Assembly: GCA_964059195.1 (NCBI GenBank)
Contig: CAXKWD010000007.1
Span: forward strand, 26,485,023-26,549,022
Direction of reading: 5' to 3'
Length of the DNA stretch: 64,000 nucleotides
Source: Ectobius pallidus
Lineage: Eukaryota; Arthropoda; Insecta; Blattodea; Ectobiidae
Part shown: one piece after another, positions 34,581 to 46,074 of the stretch
Layout of the letters: every line of letters begins with the position of its first letter
Numbering within the stretch: the first letter of the stretch is position 1
Made by a program: the position numbers and the translations under genes
Notes under the pieces: model-generated
What the model was told of the DNA's origin: nothing
The model's database searches: none
What the model saw: the letters and a program-made list of their open reading frames with translations, nothing else

Positions 34581-35618
34581 TATTTTGGCATTATTTGAAG
34601 TAGAATATCTAAGAAGGGCCTGAGTGAAAATTATGAAATTTATACACATAACACCTCCTTACAATATAAAGATGTGATAATAATTTGGTGACTGAGACTG
34701 AACTGGTTCCAGAGTTACAGTGCATCGAAGTTGGCCAAAAATTGCAAACTATGCACCGAAATTTCAACGCTCTTCAAAGCTTTGAGGAAATTATAAATTT
34801 GTCATGCTAACTGATGAAATGTAGCCTACATGTACAACTCTTTTGTGTAACATACTTAGGTTCCTAAAATTTAGCATTTAAAATTACAATGTGGATTTTT
34901 ACTATTAAATTACCGTTAAAATTCGTGTGCGTATAATGGAATTTTTGGCCTAATTCGATGCACTATAACTCTGGAACCAGTTGAGTCTCAGTCACCAAAT
35001 TTATATCACATCTTTATATCATAAAGAGGTGTTATCTGTATAAATTTCATAATTTTTCACTCAGTCCCTTTTGAGATATTCTACTTCAAATATTGCCAAA
35101 ATACGGTTTTGTGCATTTTTGAAAAATTGTATAAAAAAAACCGCAAAGTTCTCAAGCTTTAAACTTCTACAGCGAGTAGTCCTATAGTAGATCTACACCA
35201 GAAAAAAAAATTAAGGGCGAGTCTTTCATCCTTCTAATAATATTGCGGCACTAAAACTCCCGTTTTAAGTCAATTTTCAATTTGTAGTTTTGAATCTTTT
35301 TCTTCACTTTCCTCACTACTTAGGTAATATTGTGTTAAAACAAAAATGTAGAGCATTTCATTCTGATAATTTTGGTGTTTATTTTGTCTTTTTATCTATA
35401 AAATTAACAGAGTTACATACATTTGTGCAAAACATGTTTTCGACTGAAATATGGTTAAAAGGCAAACTTAAAATGGCCGCCAAAAAAAAAGTATGAGCCA
35501 AAAAATGTTTTTACCATAGTTTTGAACTCACCTTTAGTTGCGAAATAACTGGTAAAAAAATTAGGAAAATCAAAAATGTCGAGCAACTTGGCCTGGTTCA
35601 TTTCTAATGGATTGACCC
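34581..35618. mobile_element. Palindromic TIR element, truncated second unit
   Basis: It begins inside the left arm (equivalent to about 33533), passes a second axis near 34880 and runs through a full right arm to GGATTGACCC at 35609-35618. It holds a third copy of the 68-codon frame (35290-35496). Together with the preceding unit it gives three right/left arms of one family side by side. Confidence 0.75.
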
Positions 35619-35717
35619 ATTTAGGATTTTGGGGTCGTATTTCATCATTTTTAAGGACATATTTTCAGTCATATTTTCCACTTTTTCGGTCATAAACATC
35701 CGAACCCTAGTGATGAT

Positions 35718-37560
35718 ATTTATAATCTCCCAGTATTTTCCCCTCTAGCTTACTTCACGGAAAGGGATGCAAGAGTAGACAAACCGACTATTAGTCCAGT
35801 CAATAGGCCTACACGCTCAAAGGACATGGTTGGGAACAAAATTATTTATTTCAGGGCTGTGTTTGGGTACAGTGAACGCCGCTTAATGTAATCGCGGATA
35901 ATGTTATCAGTTTTATGAAGTTCCATAGGATCAATACTTATAGGTTAAAAAAAAGCTGTTTATTGTGATCAAAGATTCTGTTTATATTATCACATTTTCC
36001 TTCTTACGGCTTTATTTTCAAGTATCGTAGGCCTACGTCTTTCAAAATTTTGTTTTTAAGGGTTTCGTTGCTAATTCAACTACAACTAAACCACTAATTG
36101 TATAACTTTCATAAATGACCATCTCACTTTGTATAGGCCTAACATAAATATTAACTTACTAGAATGTCCAAAAAATCTGTGACCCCACTGTCATAACCCT
36201 TTAAATTTAAATTATCCACAGGATGATCTGTTCGAGGGGGCCGGTGGTGTTTCCTTTCTCTTTTAAGCAATAAAATATGTTTTTCCCCTCAATTTAACTG
36301 CTGCTTTTGATTTGTGCAAGACCACAATGTTGACATGCAATGATTGTTAGCATAAAATGAAAAGACAGGCGTTAGATGTTTTGCTACGCGGTGTTCACCA
36401 CAGGTCAGTAAACTTCCAAAAATACTATGAGTATGAAATATTGGTTAATGGACTCCAAAGGGAAAATAGAAACAATTAAAAACTTTTATAATGATTGAAA
36501 AAATAGTTACTTGTAACAATAACTTAAGCAGTGTGCATTGCAATTAGGAGGTTACTTAAAGTCCCCGGATACACCAGGCGAGCGGGACGCAAAGAGGACA
36601 TCTAGAAGGTCCCTTTCGTGGTTTTTCGCTTATATCTAAAAACGGTTGATCGTAGCTTACAGAAAAAGTTACTCTACATTAGAAATGCAAACTGATAAAA
36701 TTGTCTATAAGATTCTTACTATACATTAGTATTGATAAATTTCATTTCTTTTCCGTTTATGGTAATGTTTGTTATTATAAAAAGAATCGTCCACCTAACC
36801 ACAAACCAAACTGGACCAAAAGTTCAATGAATGCAACGTCCACTAGGCCCTCCTTTAGTCTACAATATCGCAATATTGATTGGATTCGCACACATATAGC
36901 ACTCCTGTATACGGCCCTCATAGGCCTACATGCCGTTATACATTCTTCAAAAAGTGTTCCATATCTTGATGGTGCTGATGTTTAATTATTGTCCTAAAAT
37001 ATATATGGAAATAAAATTATGCAGTCACATAATACACATTTATACTTTAAATAGCAATATGCTATATGTATCCAAATTAAAAACATAAACCATTAAAATT
37101 AAATTATCTTATATTTTGCGTAAAATTTTAAAATTTAAAACTTTATGTTGTCATACCATTGTATCCTAATGATTAAGTGCAGGCGAATTTTCCGAATATA
37201 TATCTCAGCGTATAGTCAATGTCATGAAGTTTTTTAGGTGCACTGGAGCTACGTACTGTGGATTAATTACAAAACAGTCTGTTGTCTATCTGTTGAACAT
37301 AAGTAAAATTTGCCGAAGACTTCTCAGCAAATATCATTAAGATAAAAGTATGATAGGCCTATCTCTACTCAGGCATTCCATACCTTGGAAATCATTAACA
37401 GGACTGAGGATGATCAAGCAGATCGAAATGCGCATATCCAAATGAAATAGATGCTACACGTTCAATTGATGCAACAGAATACAACCACAAGCGTTCACCA
37501 ATCCAGCTATTTTACTTCTACAATCAATATAATTACTAAACTTCAGTGTACTCAAGCATA
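35718..37560. other. Spacer, no gene seen
   Basis: TAGGCCTA copies at 35804, 36028, 36134, 36921 and 37354. A 94-codon frame at 36701-36985 has no recognised domain. Confidence 0.5.
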
Positions 37561-37564
37561 CGGG

Positions 37565-37745
37565 CAGACGGGCAGACATTTTGCTATATGTGGCCGTCGC
37601 CGGTGTGCCGGAATTTTGTCCCACAGGAGTTCTTTAACATGCCAGTAAATCTACTGACATAGGCCTGCCATATTTAATGCACACATAAATTCCATCGGCC
37701 TGGGCCGGGATCGAACCTTGGGCACAGAAAGCCAGCAGGCCGACC
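37565..37745 (-). repeat. tRNA-derived SINE
   Basis: On the minus strand, ggtcggcctgctggctttct leads into ggttcgatccc (B box). The body is ggcccaggccgatgg, with the distal part ending near ccggcacaccggcgacggcc. It is the uninterrupted relative that shows the empty insertion site of the 2.4-kb element at 18510-20911. Confidence 0.8.
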
Positions 37746-37749
37746 TAAT

Positions 37750-38332
37750 AGAGATGATTAAATGTTGTGTTTCATATCACGTAAAAGTAGTCTAATATTA
37801 TGATTATGGTTTTTTTAAGAATAAATCTATCACTAAAATTCCTTAAGATATGAAATACAGAACACAATACTGGACTCTAAATTGCGGGTGAAAGATGAAG
37901 TGTCAGCTGAGTGTTGGTTCAGTTCAAGAGGATATGAGGCACTTAATTTGGCCCTGACGTTATTTACGACTCTAAAATACTCATGGGATTTGACAACTGC
38001 ATTTCTAGCTTGTTCAGCTGTTTTAATAGCACAAACGAAAGCGTTATGAGCCCCAGCAGAAAAGGTTTAGGTCGTAACAGCAAATTGGTGTGACGAAACG
38101 AAAACACTGAATATAGGCCACTAAAAAAAAGCAGAAGGGCAATTGTTTTTATGCGTGACGTCAATCCTTGACGAATCAAGTCCATACATTATTATGTCTA
38201 GGCCTACTTCTTGTAGGGCCTATAACGATGAAAAGAAAGTATACTATTCTCATTTCAATTAAATCTTCTAGAAAGATTCCAATACTAATTAATAAACGAA
38301 ATTAAGAATAAATAAATCATATAGTATTTCTC
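37750..38332. other. No gene seen
   Basis: A 73-codon minus-strand frame (37964-38185) has no recognisable domain. Confidence 0.5.
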
Positions 38333-38334
38333 CA

Positions 38335-38670
38335 CTGAGCGAGGAGGCAGAGATGGTAACGTCTTGGACTCGCATTCGGGAGGTCTTAAGTTCAAATCCC
38401 GTGGCCGGACAATTTGACAAGGGTTTTTTCATGGTTTCACCAGTCGTAAAGGCAAATGCCGAATGGGATATTTACACACCATGAATTATTCTCACCATTT
38501 CATCTTGTATCATATCTCACCATTTCATCTTGTATCATATCCAAGATGAAATGGTGAGAATAATTCATGGTGTGTAAATATCCCATTCGGCATTTGCCTT
38601 TACGACTGGGGAAACCATTGAAAAACCCTTGTCAAATTGGCCGGCTACGGCATTTGAACTTTAACTTATT
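38335..38670. repeat. Tail-to-tail inverted SINE pair
   Basis: The left copy has a tRNA-like head (aggcagagatggtaacgtc, then gttcaaatccc). Its body (38398-38520) is repeated inverted at 38540-38665, separated by short direct repeats of catcttgtatcatatc. The right copy lacks most of its head. The pair forms a stem of about 120 bp. Confidence 0.8.
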
Positions 38671-38679
38671 ATCAGTTGA

Positions 38680-39100
38680 AATTTACTCCATAAAAATACA
38701 CCAATAATAGAAACAATTAACAATCAATAGTTCCATGGCCTACCCTACTGTAAAGACACAGATCCCGAACTCCTGATAAGGTCTCGCAAGTAAAAGGAGT
38801 ATAAACACAGCTGAATTTAAAAAAAGAATCTCCCTACGAAACCAGAAAATGAATGTATAAGTAATAACATAAATAATTTTATCTTCCCCTTAATATCCAA
38901 ACTATGGTTTAAAAGTCTCTTTTAATAACATAATGCTCATTTCTCTGTTCTTAAACGAATAAACAATTAATCCTGAAAACTATCGAGATAAAATTTGTGC
39001 TTGGGAATAGGCTCGTACAAATGAATATTCCCCTTTTCACAATCAGCAGTTTTATTTTCTTAGATTAACATCATTGCTATAGTAGTATCGTGCTATGAAA
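38680..39100. other. No gene seen
   Basis: AT-rich sequence without supported features. Confidence 0.5.
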
Positions 39101-39104
39101 ACTC

Positions 39105-39350
39105 CATGTCAGGACATCCTTGGATGGGGTGCATGTATTCAGCATGTCGACTCCAACGGCCATTAATGACTGTTTCTGGGACCGCAGCCACTACTTCTCA
39201 ATCAAGTAGCTCCTCAGTTTGTATAATGAGGTTGAGTGCATCCCGTTGCAGACCACCCTATCTCACAAAAATCCTAGAGGAGGTATCGGGGATCAAACCC
39301 GGGCCTGCGGATCCATAGCCAGCAACGCAAACTACGAGAATACGCAGGCT
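39105..39350 (-). repeat. tRNA-derived SINE
   Basis: The minus strand reads gtttgcgttgctggctatgg, then gggtttgatcccc (B box), atacctcct and a body related to the SINE at 50235-50572 (shared gatttttctgag-like and cactcag-like words). Confidence 0.65.
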
Positions 39351-39364
39351 GAAGATCACAATCT

Positions 39365-40155
39365 GATTAAGCGTATTTGAGTCGTGCGTACAGACACACG
39401 GACGGACGGACAGACGGACAGACATTTTCCCGTCCCCCACACAATCTCATAAATTACCGTACCATACTGGCACTTAATAATATTTAGTGTCTATTTTAAA
39501 GGCGCGATAACTCAAATACGCTTTATTGGATTTTCATGAAACTTGGTATACGCATTTATAACGTCCATGGGAAGAAGCCTATTGATATTGGACCAAATCG
39601 GTTGACCGGTATCAGAGTAATGCCCAATTTAGTGTCTATTTTATGGTAATATATTATAAAGAATTTAACAAATGCAAATCTTTTATCCTGACAACATATG
39701 CTTTACATTGTTCATATACGGCTTTGGAATTTGCAGTACTGTTAGCCATGACATATCCCTTTGCATTTGATTATCAATCTAGTCAGATGTTTATTTCGTT
39801 GATCAAATTGAATATTGTTATATATATATATAGAAGATATATTATTGTGAAATAATTAGGCCTACGTACATTAAGTGGAGTTCTTCGCCTGTGTATTTTG
39901 TGAAATGTTGACATATTTTAAGAATGTCTTATATCAGTGTATACGAGTTTGAATTAAGGTTAAGTATCAAATTTTACACCTTAGTTCTTCCGTAAGTCCT
40001 GCTTAATGAATCGATCTGCAGCTTTATTCGGAGATAGATTAAAAAAAAAAAACTTATTTTCTGCGTATCATAATTGCAATTAATTCATCACTGATTAAAC
40101 TAAAGCATTCTGGCACTTTGTTATATCAGTTTACCTGATTTTATTAAAATAGGCT
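39365..40155. mobile_element. GTGCCAGTATG-family element, rearranged copy
   Basis: 39365-39468 is the head of this family inverted: GTCC-type repeats, then cataaattaccgtaccatac and tggcacttaata. It abuts 39480-39650 in direct orientation (actcaaatacgctttattgg). The tail ends near 40113 with tctggcactttgttatatc. Other copies at 47098, 49080 and 63748 have the head in direct orientation, so this copy has an inverted head. A 70-codon frame at 39643-39855 has no domain. Confidence 0.65.
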
Positions 40156-40213
40156 GGGTAACTTATTTGTGTTAGGCTATGCCTGGTCTTAGTCCTGTGT
40201 TTATAACCAGGCC

Positions 40214-42595
40214 CTGTGGCGTAGCCAGAAAATAATTTCGGGGGGGTCAAAAATGCTAGTGGGGTTGGGGGTATGGAATACCCCCAAGAAAGGGGGGACA
40301 TTTTCAAATATTGAACCTTTGAAAATCACATTTTACGCAATTTTAGTACTGAAAAACTAATTAATGAATTGGTTTACCATACTCAAAGACAGGGTCTGCG
40401 ATCTGTATTCATTGAGTACCTAAAGCATTCTCCTCGCATTACCCCATCCACGACCCTTCGTGATTTATAGCGCACTTCTTGCTTTATACAGAGCGTGGAA
40501 GCAGTCAGTGGTGTATGTTACCTTGCTAAGGAGTATGGCGCAGCAAAAGAAAAACTATTCTTTCCGTCAGGACTGGGGATTAGTAGATACAACAAAACAA
40601 AAATGAAATTAAACAAAATGAAATCTTGTTTTGTTTGATATTTTGTGTACCAGTTCGCTTTATTGTAGGCTACATCTCAACATCAGACGAAACTTCAATA
40701 CGAACCACGCCAACTATATATAGGCCTAGTATGAAGTTATTGTTTACTTGTAAACTGTAATAAATTACGAAATTAATTTGTCATTAATGTTTACCTGCGA
40801 CAAATAATTGCTTACTAAAAAATGTAACGATCAGCTTAATGTGACTAATTTCTTATGACAAAATTGGATATTATCTATTGTAGAAGACGACAGGAAATAG
40901 TTGTTAGAAAGTCTAAAAAGGCAAAACAGACAAATTCAAACAAGATAGCAAGATTACGGCAAAACAATTGGTTCGTGTCAGCTACCGCATTTCTAAATAT
41001 ATTGCAGAAAAAATGAAACCATTCACAATGGGGGAGAACGAAGACCATTTAACTTAGTAAGTAGACTACTACCACTTATAGGCCCTACTAGAACCCGTGG
41101 CAGTGACATTCAATTTATAAGATCATTAAAAGTTTTTAGTTTTTGTTAATTCATTCACGAAGTTTTATTGCGTTTGATCGACATGGGCGTACGGTAAGGA
41201 GGGGTTGGGGGGGATGAAACCCCTCCCGAAATATCTGCAATATTTTGAAGATTATAAATCATGGAACGAAATTAAAAAGAAAGAAAAAAAAACTCTGATT
41301 CGGTTGTTATATATTTTACAATTTCGTACATATCAAAGCATTATTTAAGATTTATCGTAATTTATTTAAGATTCAAATTTCAAAACATCGTGGTGTTGAT
41401 AGTTTTTCAGCTTAATAACAGTAAACAAAAATCCCTTCGGAATCTGTAAAACGACAACTCGAATACTCCCGCCGAAATCCATCAACCTGTTTGTAAAGCC
41501 AACAGTAAACACGAGCTCATCACAAAATTAGCATGAAGTAATCGGCATTAATCGGGTTTTTCCACCGGTGGATTGACAGATGACTATAAAAACGTGCCCT
41601 ATAGGCTACACCATACAATATTATAATAATATTTCAAAAGAAAGTTTTTATTTATAGACTCTAGCTTAAACGAGAAATGGATAGAAATCTCAAGAAAAAC
41701 AATTTCAAAGACTGAGCTTCATATTAATTTATTACAGTGTATTAATTATCACAATACAACTGTTTAGTAATTTTAAAAAAGTAGTAATTCACAATATGCG
41801 CAAGGACATGGAGCTGAGACGACTTTACATTAAACTCCTCCCGAACAAAATTTCACCGCCTCGCTCATTGCGTTGACAGTTAACATCAAAGAAGTCGCCG
41901 CCCGACCTTTTCGCTTGGCGTAGTTGCCACACTGCTTAGTGTTAAAAAAGAGAGCGGAAAAACATAGACGCAGCAAAACACTTGTGGCAATGGCATTGAG
42001 CAATGAGAGAGTTGGCAACACGAATTCAGTCAGCGGTTTCTTTTGAAAAAACCTTTTACAATAACAACAAACATTGTAATATGAGAACAAAGCGAGCCGC
42101 CCGTCAACGCTATGAGCGAGGCGACTATAGCTTATAGTGTATAACTTTCCCAAGTGTGCACCTCATTCTCGCAGATGCCACTGCAACGCCACTGATGAGG
42201 AATGGAAACCTATTGCATGTGTCCAGTACTGCAGAGCATTGACATCACATTGTTTACATGAACTAGAAGTGGAAAGAGGCTGAAGTCTCGTTTCTCCTAC
42301 AAGTTCAGCTCGCGGCGTCTGCTCTAAGACATGCCAACTTAAACAAGAAAACGTTACCTAAGTTATAACACTTCCTGTATTAGTATTTATAAGAAAAGTC
42401 AAATGACACATGAAACAGTGGAAATAATAGGCCTACATTTACAAATTCAGTATTTTATTATTAAATAAAATAACTAAATATTTGACATGGAGTTTAAATA
42501 ACTACAGCACTAATATAATACAAAAATATAATTATAGGTTTTGATATCGGAAGGGGAGTCCGGACCCTCTGGACATCCCATTCTCTACGCCACTG
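40214..42595. mobile_element. Probable hAT-type element (CAGTGGCGTAG ends)
   Basis: The left end reads CTGTGGCGTAGCCAG and the right end, inverted, reads CAGTGGCGTAGAGAATGG. The first resembles the ends of the hAT element at 53173-54755. No matching 8-bp target duplication is seen. Block words ttgaaaatcacattttacg near 40320 and ctaagacatgccaactt near 42325 match the repeat at 31256-32570. The 107-codon minus-strand frame 41830-42153 has no recognised domain. Confidence 0.5.
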
Positions 42596-42599
42596 AGTC

Positions 42600-43220
42600 T
42601 AGGCCACTTCCCAATAACTGATTCCTCAAACAGTAGGCCTACCCTGTTCACTGCAAGCTGAGCACACGCATCAACAATAGTACTAGTAGACATAACCTAA
42701 TATTTCGTGCTTTAAACTACCGTAGTTGCAACTTAATAACGTTCTTAAGCCGTAGGCCTACATAACAGGTCATTTTCATATTGTGCATCCAGCTGGTCGC
42801 ATGAAATCAAACCCCCGAGGTTTCAGCTGCGGAATGACTCCGATTCTGTCACAAATAAATGGAAGTCGTATTATCGGGATGTGGCACCTGCAGGCTTGTT
42901 TTATAACTTTTCGACTTGAGTTGTCAATTCGGACTCGCCAAGAAACAGAACTTTCGACATTTTGCTATTTTTTAACTTAATATCGATTTCGAGCGAAGAA
43001 AAAATGTTTCCGATAGTAATGGCGGCTCATCGGAATCCTTGTCGAGAGGTCTCACGTATGCGATTAAGAATTTCGAAGTCAAATAACTAACAAACTTAGG
43101 CCATTTACAACATTGTTTTATTAAATCAGTATTATTAATTCATGAGCATAACTAATTGAATTATTTAAAACAAATACTTACTAACGGAAACATATTAAAA
43201 TAATATTTGTAGGCTATAGG
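42600..43220. other. No gene seen
   Basis: TAGGCCTA copies at 42634 and 42753. Small frames have no support. Confidence 0.5.
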
Positions 43221-43221
43221 G

Positions 43222-43420
43222 TTATGTTTAAACTGTGGTCTAGAGGTAGCGTTCCCGCCTCTAAATCCGAAGGTCGCGGGATCAAACCCGGCCGCAGTCG
43301 ATGGGTTTTTCAGGACGTAAAAATCCTGGGCACGGAGTCATCCGGGAGGGACTTTAAGCTGGGGGGTCCGTGTCATGGATTTACGGCATGTAAAAGAACT
43401 TCAAGCCTAAATTAGAGCAT
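43222..43420 (+). repeat. tRNA-derived SINE
   Basis: gtggtctagaggtagcgttc (A-box side), then ggtcgcgggatcaaacccgg (B-box side), then a tRNA-unrelated body ending near ggcatgtaaaagaacttcaa. The anticodon arm is not that of a functional tRNA and the sequence continues as a SINE body. Confidence 0.8.
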
Positions 43421-43750
43421 CTAGACAACATTTCTCGGCCCTTTCACGTCCAAGTAATAGGCCTACCTTAGTTTCCGGAGAGGGATTAAGGGGCGATGGG
43501 CTTACCACTTGTCCCTCTGCCCTCTCTAGGAAAATAAGCGTAACAAAATTCACATAGGCAAACAGAAACCTCCACTTGGAGGCCCTTCGTGGGGGCATAG
43601 GATTCGAGAGAAATAGGGTTATGTTTGCCTTACTTAGCGAATCATGCACAGAAATAGGCCTATTTGTTGTGCCATAAAGGTAGCATAGCCTATGTAGCAT
43701 AAATGAGGGGTCTATTCGCAAACCCGGCAATCTCCATGTTGATAAAAGAT
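43421..43750. other. No gene seen
   Basis: The 107-codon minus-strand frame (43407-43730) overlaps the SINE and two TAGGCCTA copies and has no domain. Confidence 0.5.
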
Positions 43751-43751
43751 A

Positions 43752-43920
43752 GAGGTGCTATCTTCTATCGAAAGTTAAATGCATTTCCTATTTCATATTT
43801 AGTGTAGGCCTATGTGTAACAAATCCTACTTCCCACATAAGGGAGAAACCCAGATTTGCAACATTTGCATTAAATATGTTATAGGAAATGCATTACACTT
43901 TCATTAGAAGTTAGCACCTC
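43752..43920. mobile_element. Short TA-flanked hairpin MITE
   Basis: The ends GAGGTGCTATCTTCTAT and, inverted, GAGGTGCTAACTTCTAAT pair over about 40 bp with minor mismatches, flanked by TA on both sides. The 169-bp interior carries a TAGGCCTA at 43805. Confidence 0.75.
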
Positions 43921-43926
43921 TATCTA

Positions 43927-44787
43927 TGTATTATTGCCATAATATGAAGATTAAAGAAAACAAACCAGTGTCATGTAAAAGTGTCGTAGAGAGAAACTTT
44001 TATTTATTAAAGAAAGTAGGCCTAATAAGTAAATTTTGTGACGGATTTATTAACAGTGCCATTCGTGCATGCACTTGTAAAATATGCATATCCTTCCGAG
44101 CATCTCAATTCACAGTCGAGACAGGATGTAAGATAAGCAGTATCAATTTACAATAGATATGAATTCATCAATTCTTTTTGTAATGTCATTTTTAAAGATT
44201 TTATAAATGCCAATTGTTTAAGCAATTTTATTCCTGGGATAGAAGGTCAATCTTCTCAATTTCTCTACCTACGTAGGAAATACCATGTTATCAATCACGT
44301 TCGACTTTGTATAAATAAGTTAGGTAATGTAACTTGAACGTCGGACACTCGACTACTGTAAAATCTTCATTGGAATAAACTATACAACTTCTGTTATTCG
44401 TCACCTCAATACCTAGTAATTATTTGATCTCCTCATCCAGACATTTTAATACAGCGCATCACTCACCGAGACTTCATCTACAAGAAGAAACTGACTCCCA
44501 CGAAGCTTAGCTTTTTCTAAGGAAAAAGACGAACTCACAGAAGAAATAAATATTTGAGGTATCGTACTATCGCTACCAGTACGATTACACTTCACCAGGA
44601 ATAAAACAAACCGCAGAAGATGTTGTACTCATTCTTAAAATGTAAGCTATATGTAAGCATACTTAACCTATGCCAACTACACTCTTAAATAAAGGAAAAA
44701 ATAATATAAGCCAGGAGTGCCCAAACGTTTTATATGAAAGGCCAATAACTATTTTATATATTGACTATGTGATATGTTTTATAAGTA
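43927..44787. other. No gene seen
   Basis: AT-rich spacer with TAGGCCTA at 44017. The 76-codon frame at 43926-44156 has no recognised domain. Confidence 0.5.
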
Positions 44788-44795
44788 GTCATAAG

Positions 44796-45794
44796 TAGGG
44801 ACCGGATTTTTAGGTTTTTAAAACACTGTTTTAGGTTTTCCATTAGGTGAAATAGTTTTTTTTTAGGTTTTTGTCCAAAATATCGTTTTCGGGTAGAATA
44901 ATTCGCTTAATGAATTTGAATGTGCTACATAGGATTCAATACATAATACTTGTAAAGTTTAACTTAACAAAATTGACTTAAATTTGTGTAAACTTGCTTT
45001 AGGACAATATTACACAATTGAAGAAAGAAAACATAAACAATCAAAAGATGCAGTGAAAATAAGATTGCCTCACATTTCCTGGTTACAGTATATCACTAAA
45101 TATCTTTCAAGATTCTCAACTGTGAGTTGTATTGAATGACGTCTGTCATATACAGCATATACAGAGCAGACGTAGAAACCCACGGAGTGCAAAGTCATAA
45201 AATAACCTCAGAAGATGGAAGAAGAAATTCAGGTCATCGCCAATCGACTGCCGTAATAAACTTGATTTCATTTGTTTTGGCATAATTAATACGCCTTCTT
45301 AAAACTCACAGTGTCACCACTCAGTATGAATAACAGGGAAGTACTAAAGGCAAACGAGCACTTTAAAACACATATATCTATATCCTTGTTCATTCACGGC
45401 AACAGTGGTTGTTCGTACGAATAATTATTTCAAAAGGAATACGCCGGTACTCTTACACTTCCTCTCTTGATACTGTCCATCCTAGAAGACAATGGGTTGA
45501 ACGAAACGCTGGTGGTATTAATTTCAACCCGACAAAAATTATTGTCTCTCCGCAAAATATCGATTTCTCAACTGACAAACAAAAAATAATAAAAAAAAGT
45601 AGCCTAAATGAGATATTTTAGGTTTTATATCCCGTTTAGGTATATTTAGGTTTTTATACCCTATTTAGGTATTTTTAGGTGCCACAGAATTAATGTGGGT
45701 GAATCCTGTGGACATGATTCGAAAAAGTGTATGAGCGCTTTTTGTTTTGGAAGTAAGGAAAAAAATAGGTAAAAACCTAAGAATCCGGTCCCTA
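44796..45794. mobile_element. hAT-type MITE, 999 bp
   Basis: The ends TAGGGACCGGATTTTTAGG and, inverted, TAGGGACCGGATTCTTAGG are flanked by identical 8-bp gtcataag (44788-44795 and 45795-45802). tttaggttttt words recur just inside both ends. The interior has no recognised transposase. The subterminal (ttttagg)n style is shared with the element at 60974-61616. Confidence 0.88.
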
Positions 45795-46074
45795 GTCATA
45801 AGTATTATAAGTATTTGCGCATCGCATACCATAAATTATTTAGAGCAGCAGTAAATGTAGGCCTACTTTAAAGAAAATAGACCTACTGGTACCTTAAATA
45901 ATATATATAATCATTATTGTTTGCTAAATTAAGCGCAGATCTATAAACAAATATTGCAATTATAGAAGTATGTAGTCCGGTAATGACTATTTTGGCAAAT
46001 ATTATGCAATAAAACTAATTTTGAAACGGCTTTTTTGGTTTTGGCTAGTTCTTTTTTATTGGAAGATACCTTAC

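Larger units (their letters stand above)
30784..35709. mobile_element. 4.9-kb hAT-type element
   Basis: The ends are TAGAGTTCGGATGTTTATG and, inverted, TAGGGTTCGGATGTTTATG. Each is flanked by the same 8 bases, gtgatgat (30776-30783 and 35710-35717), the target-duplication length of hAT elements. Just inside both ends are several tcatatttt words (30900-30985 and 35638-35685), likely subterminal repeats. No hAT transposase is recognised inside. Instead there are a LINE fragment, repeat fragments of another family, poly-C minisatellite sequence and palindromic repeats. No exact TAGGCCTA is inside. Confidence 0.8.

Noticed and set aside
39365..39430. GTCC/GGAC repeats as a CRISPR-like or coding array
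   Set aside because: Simple tetranucleotide repeat within a dispersed element. No spacer structure.
41830..42153. 107-codon minus-strand frame as a gene
   Set aside because: No recognised domain, start context or splice support. It lies in a probable hAT-type element.
43222..43300. Functional tRNA gene
   Set aside because: A and B boxes are present but the stems do not fold as a full tRNA, and the sequence continues as a SINE body. The same applies at 20960, 25550, 37710, 38340, 39290 and 50235.
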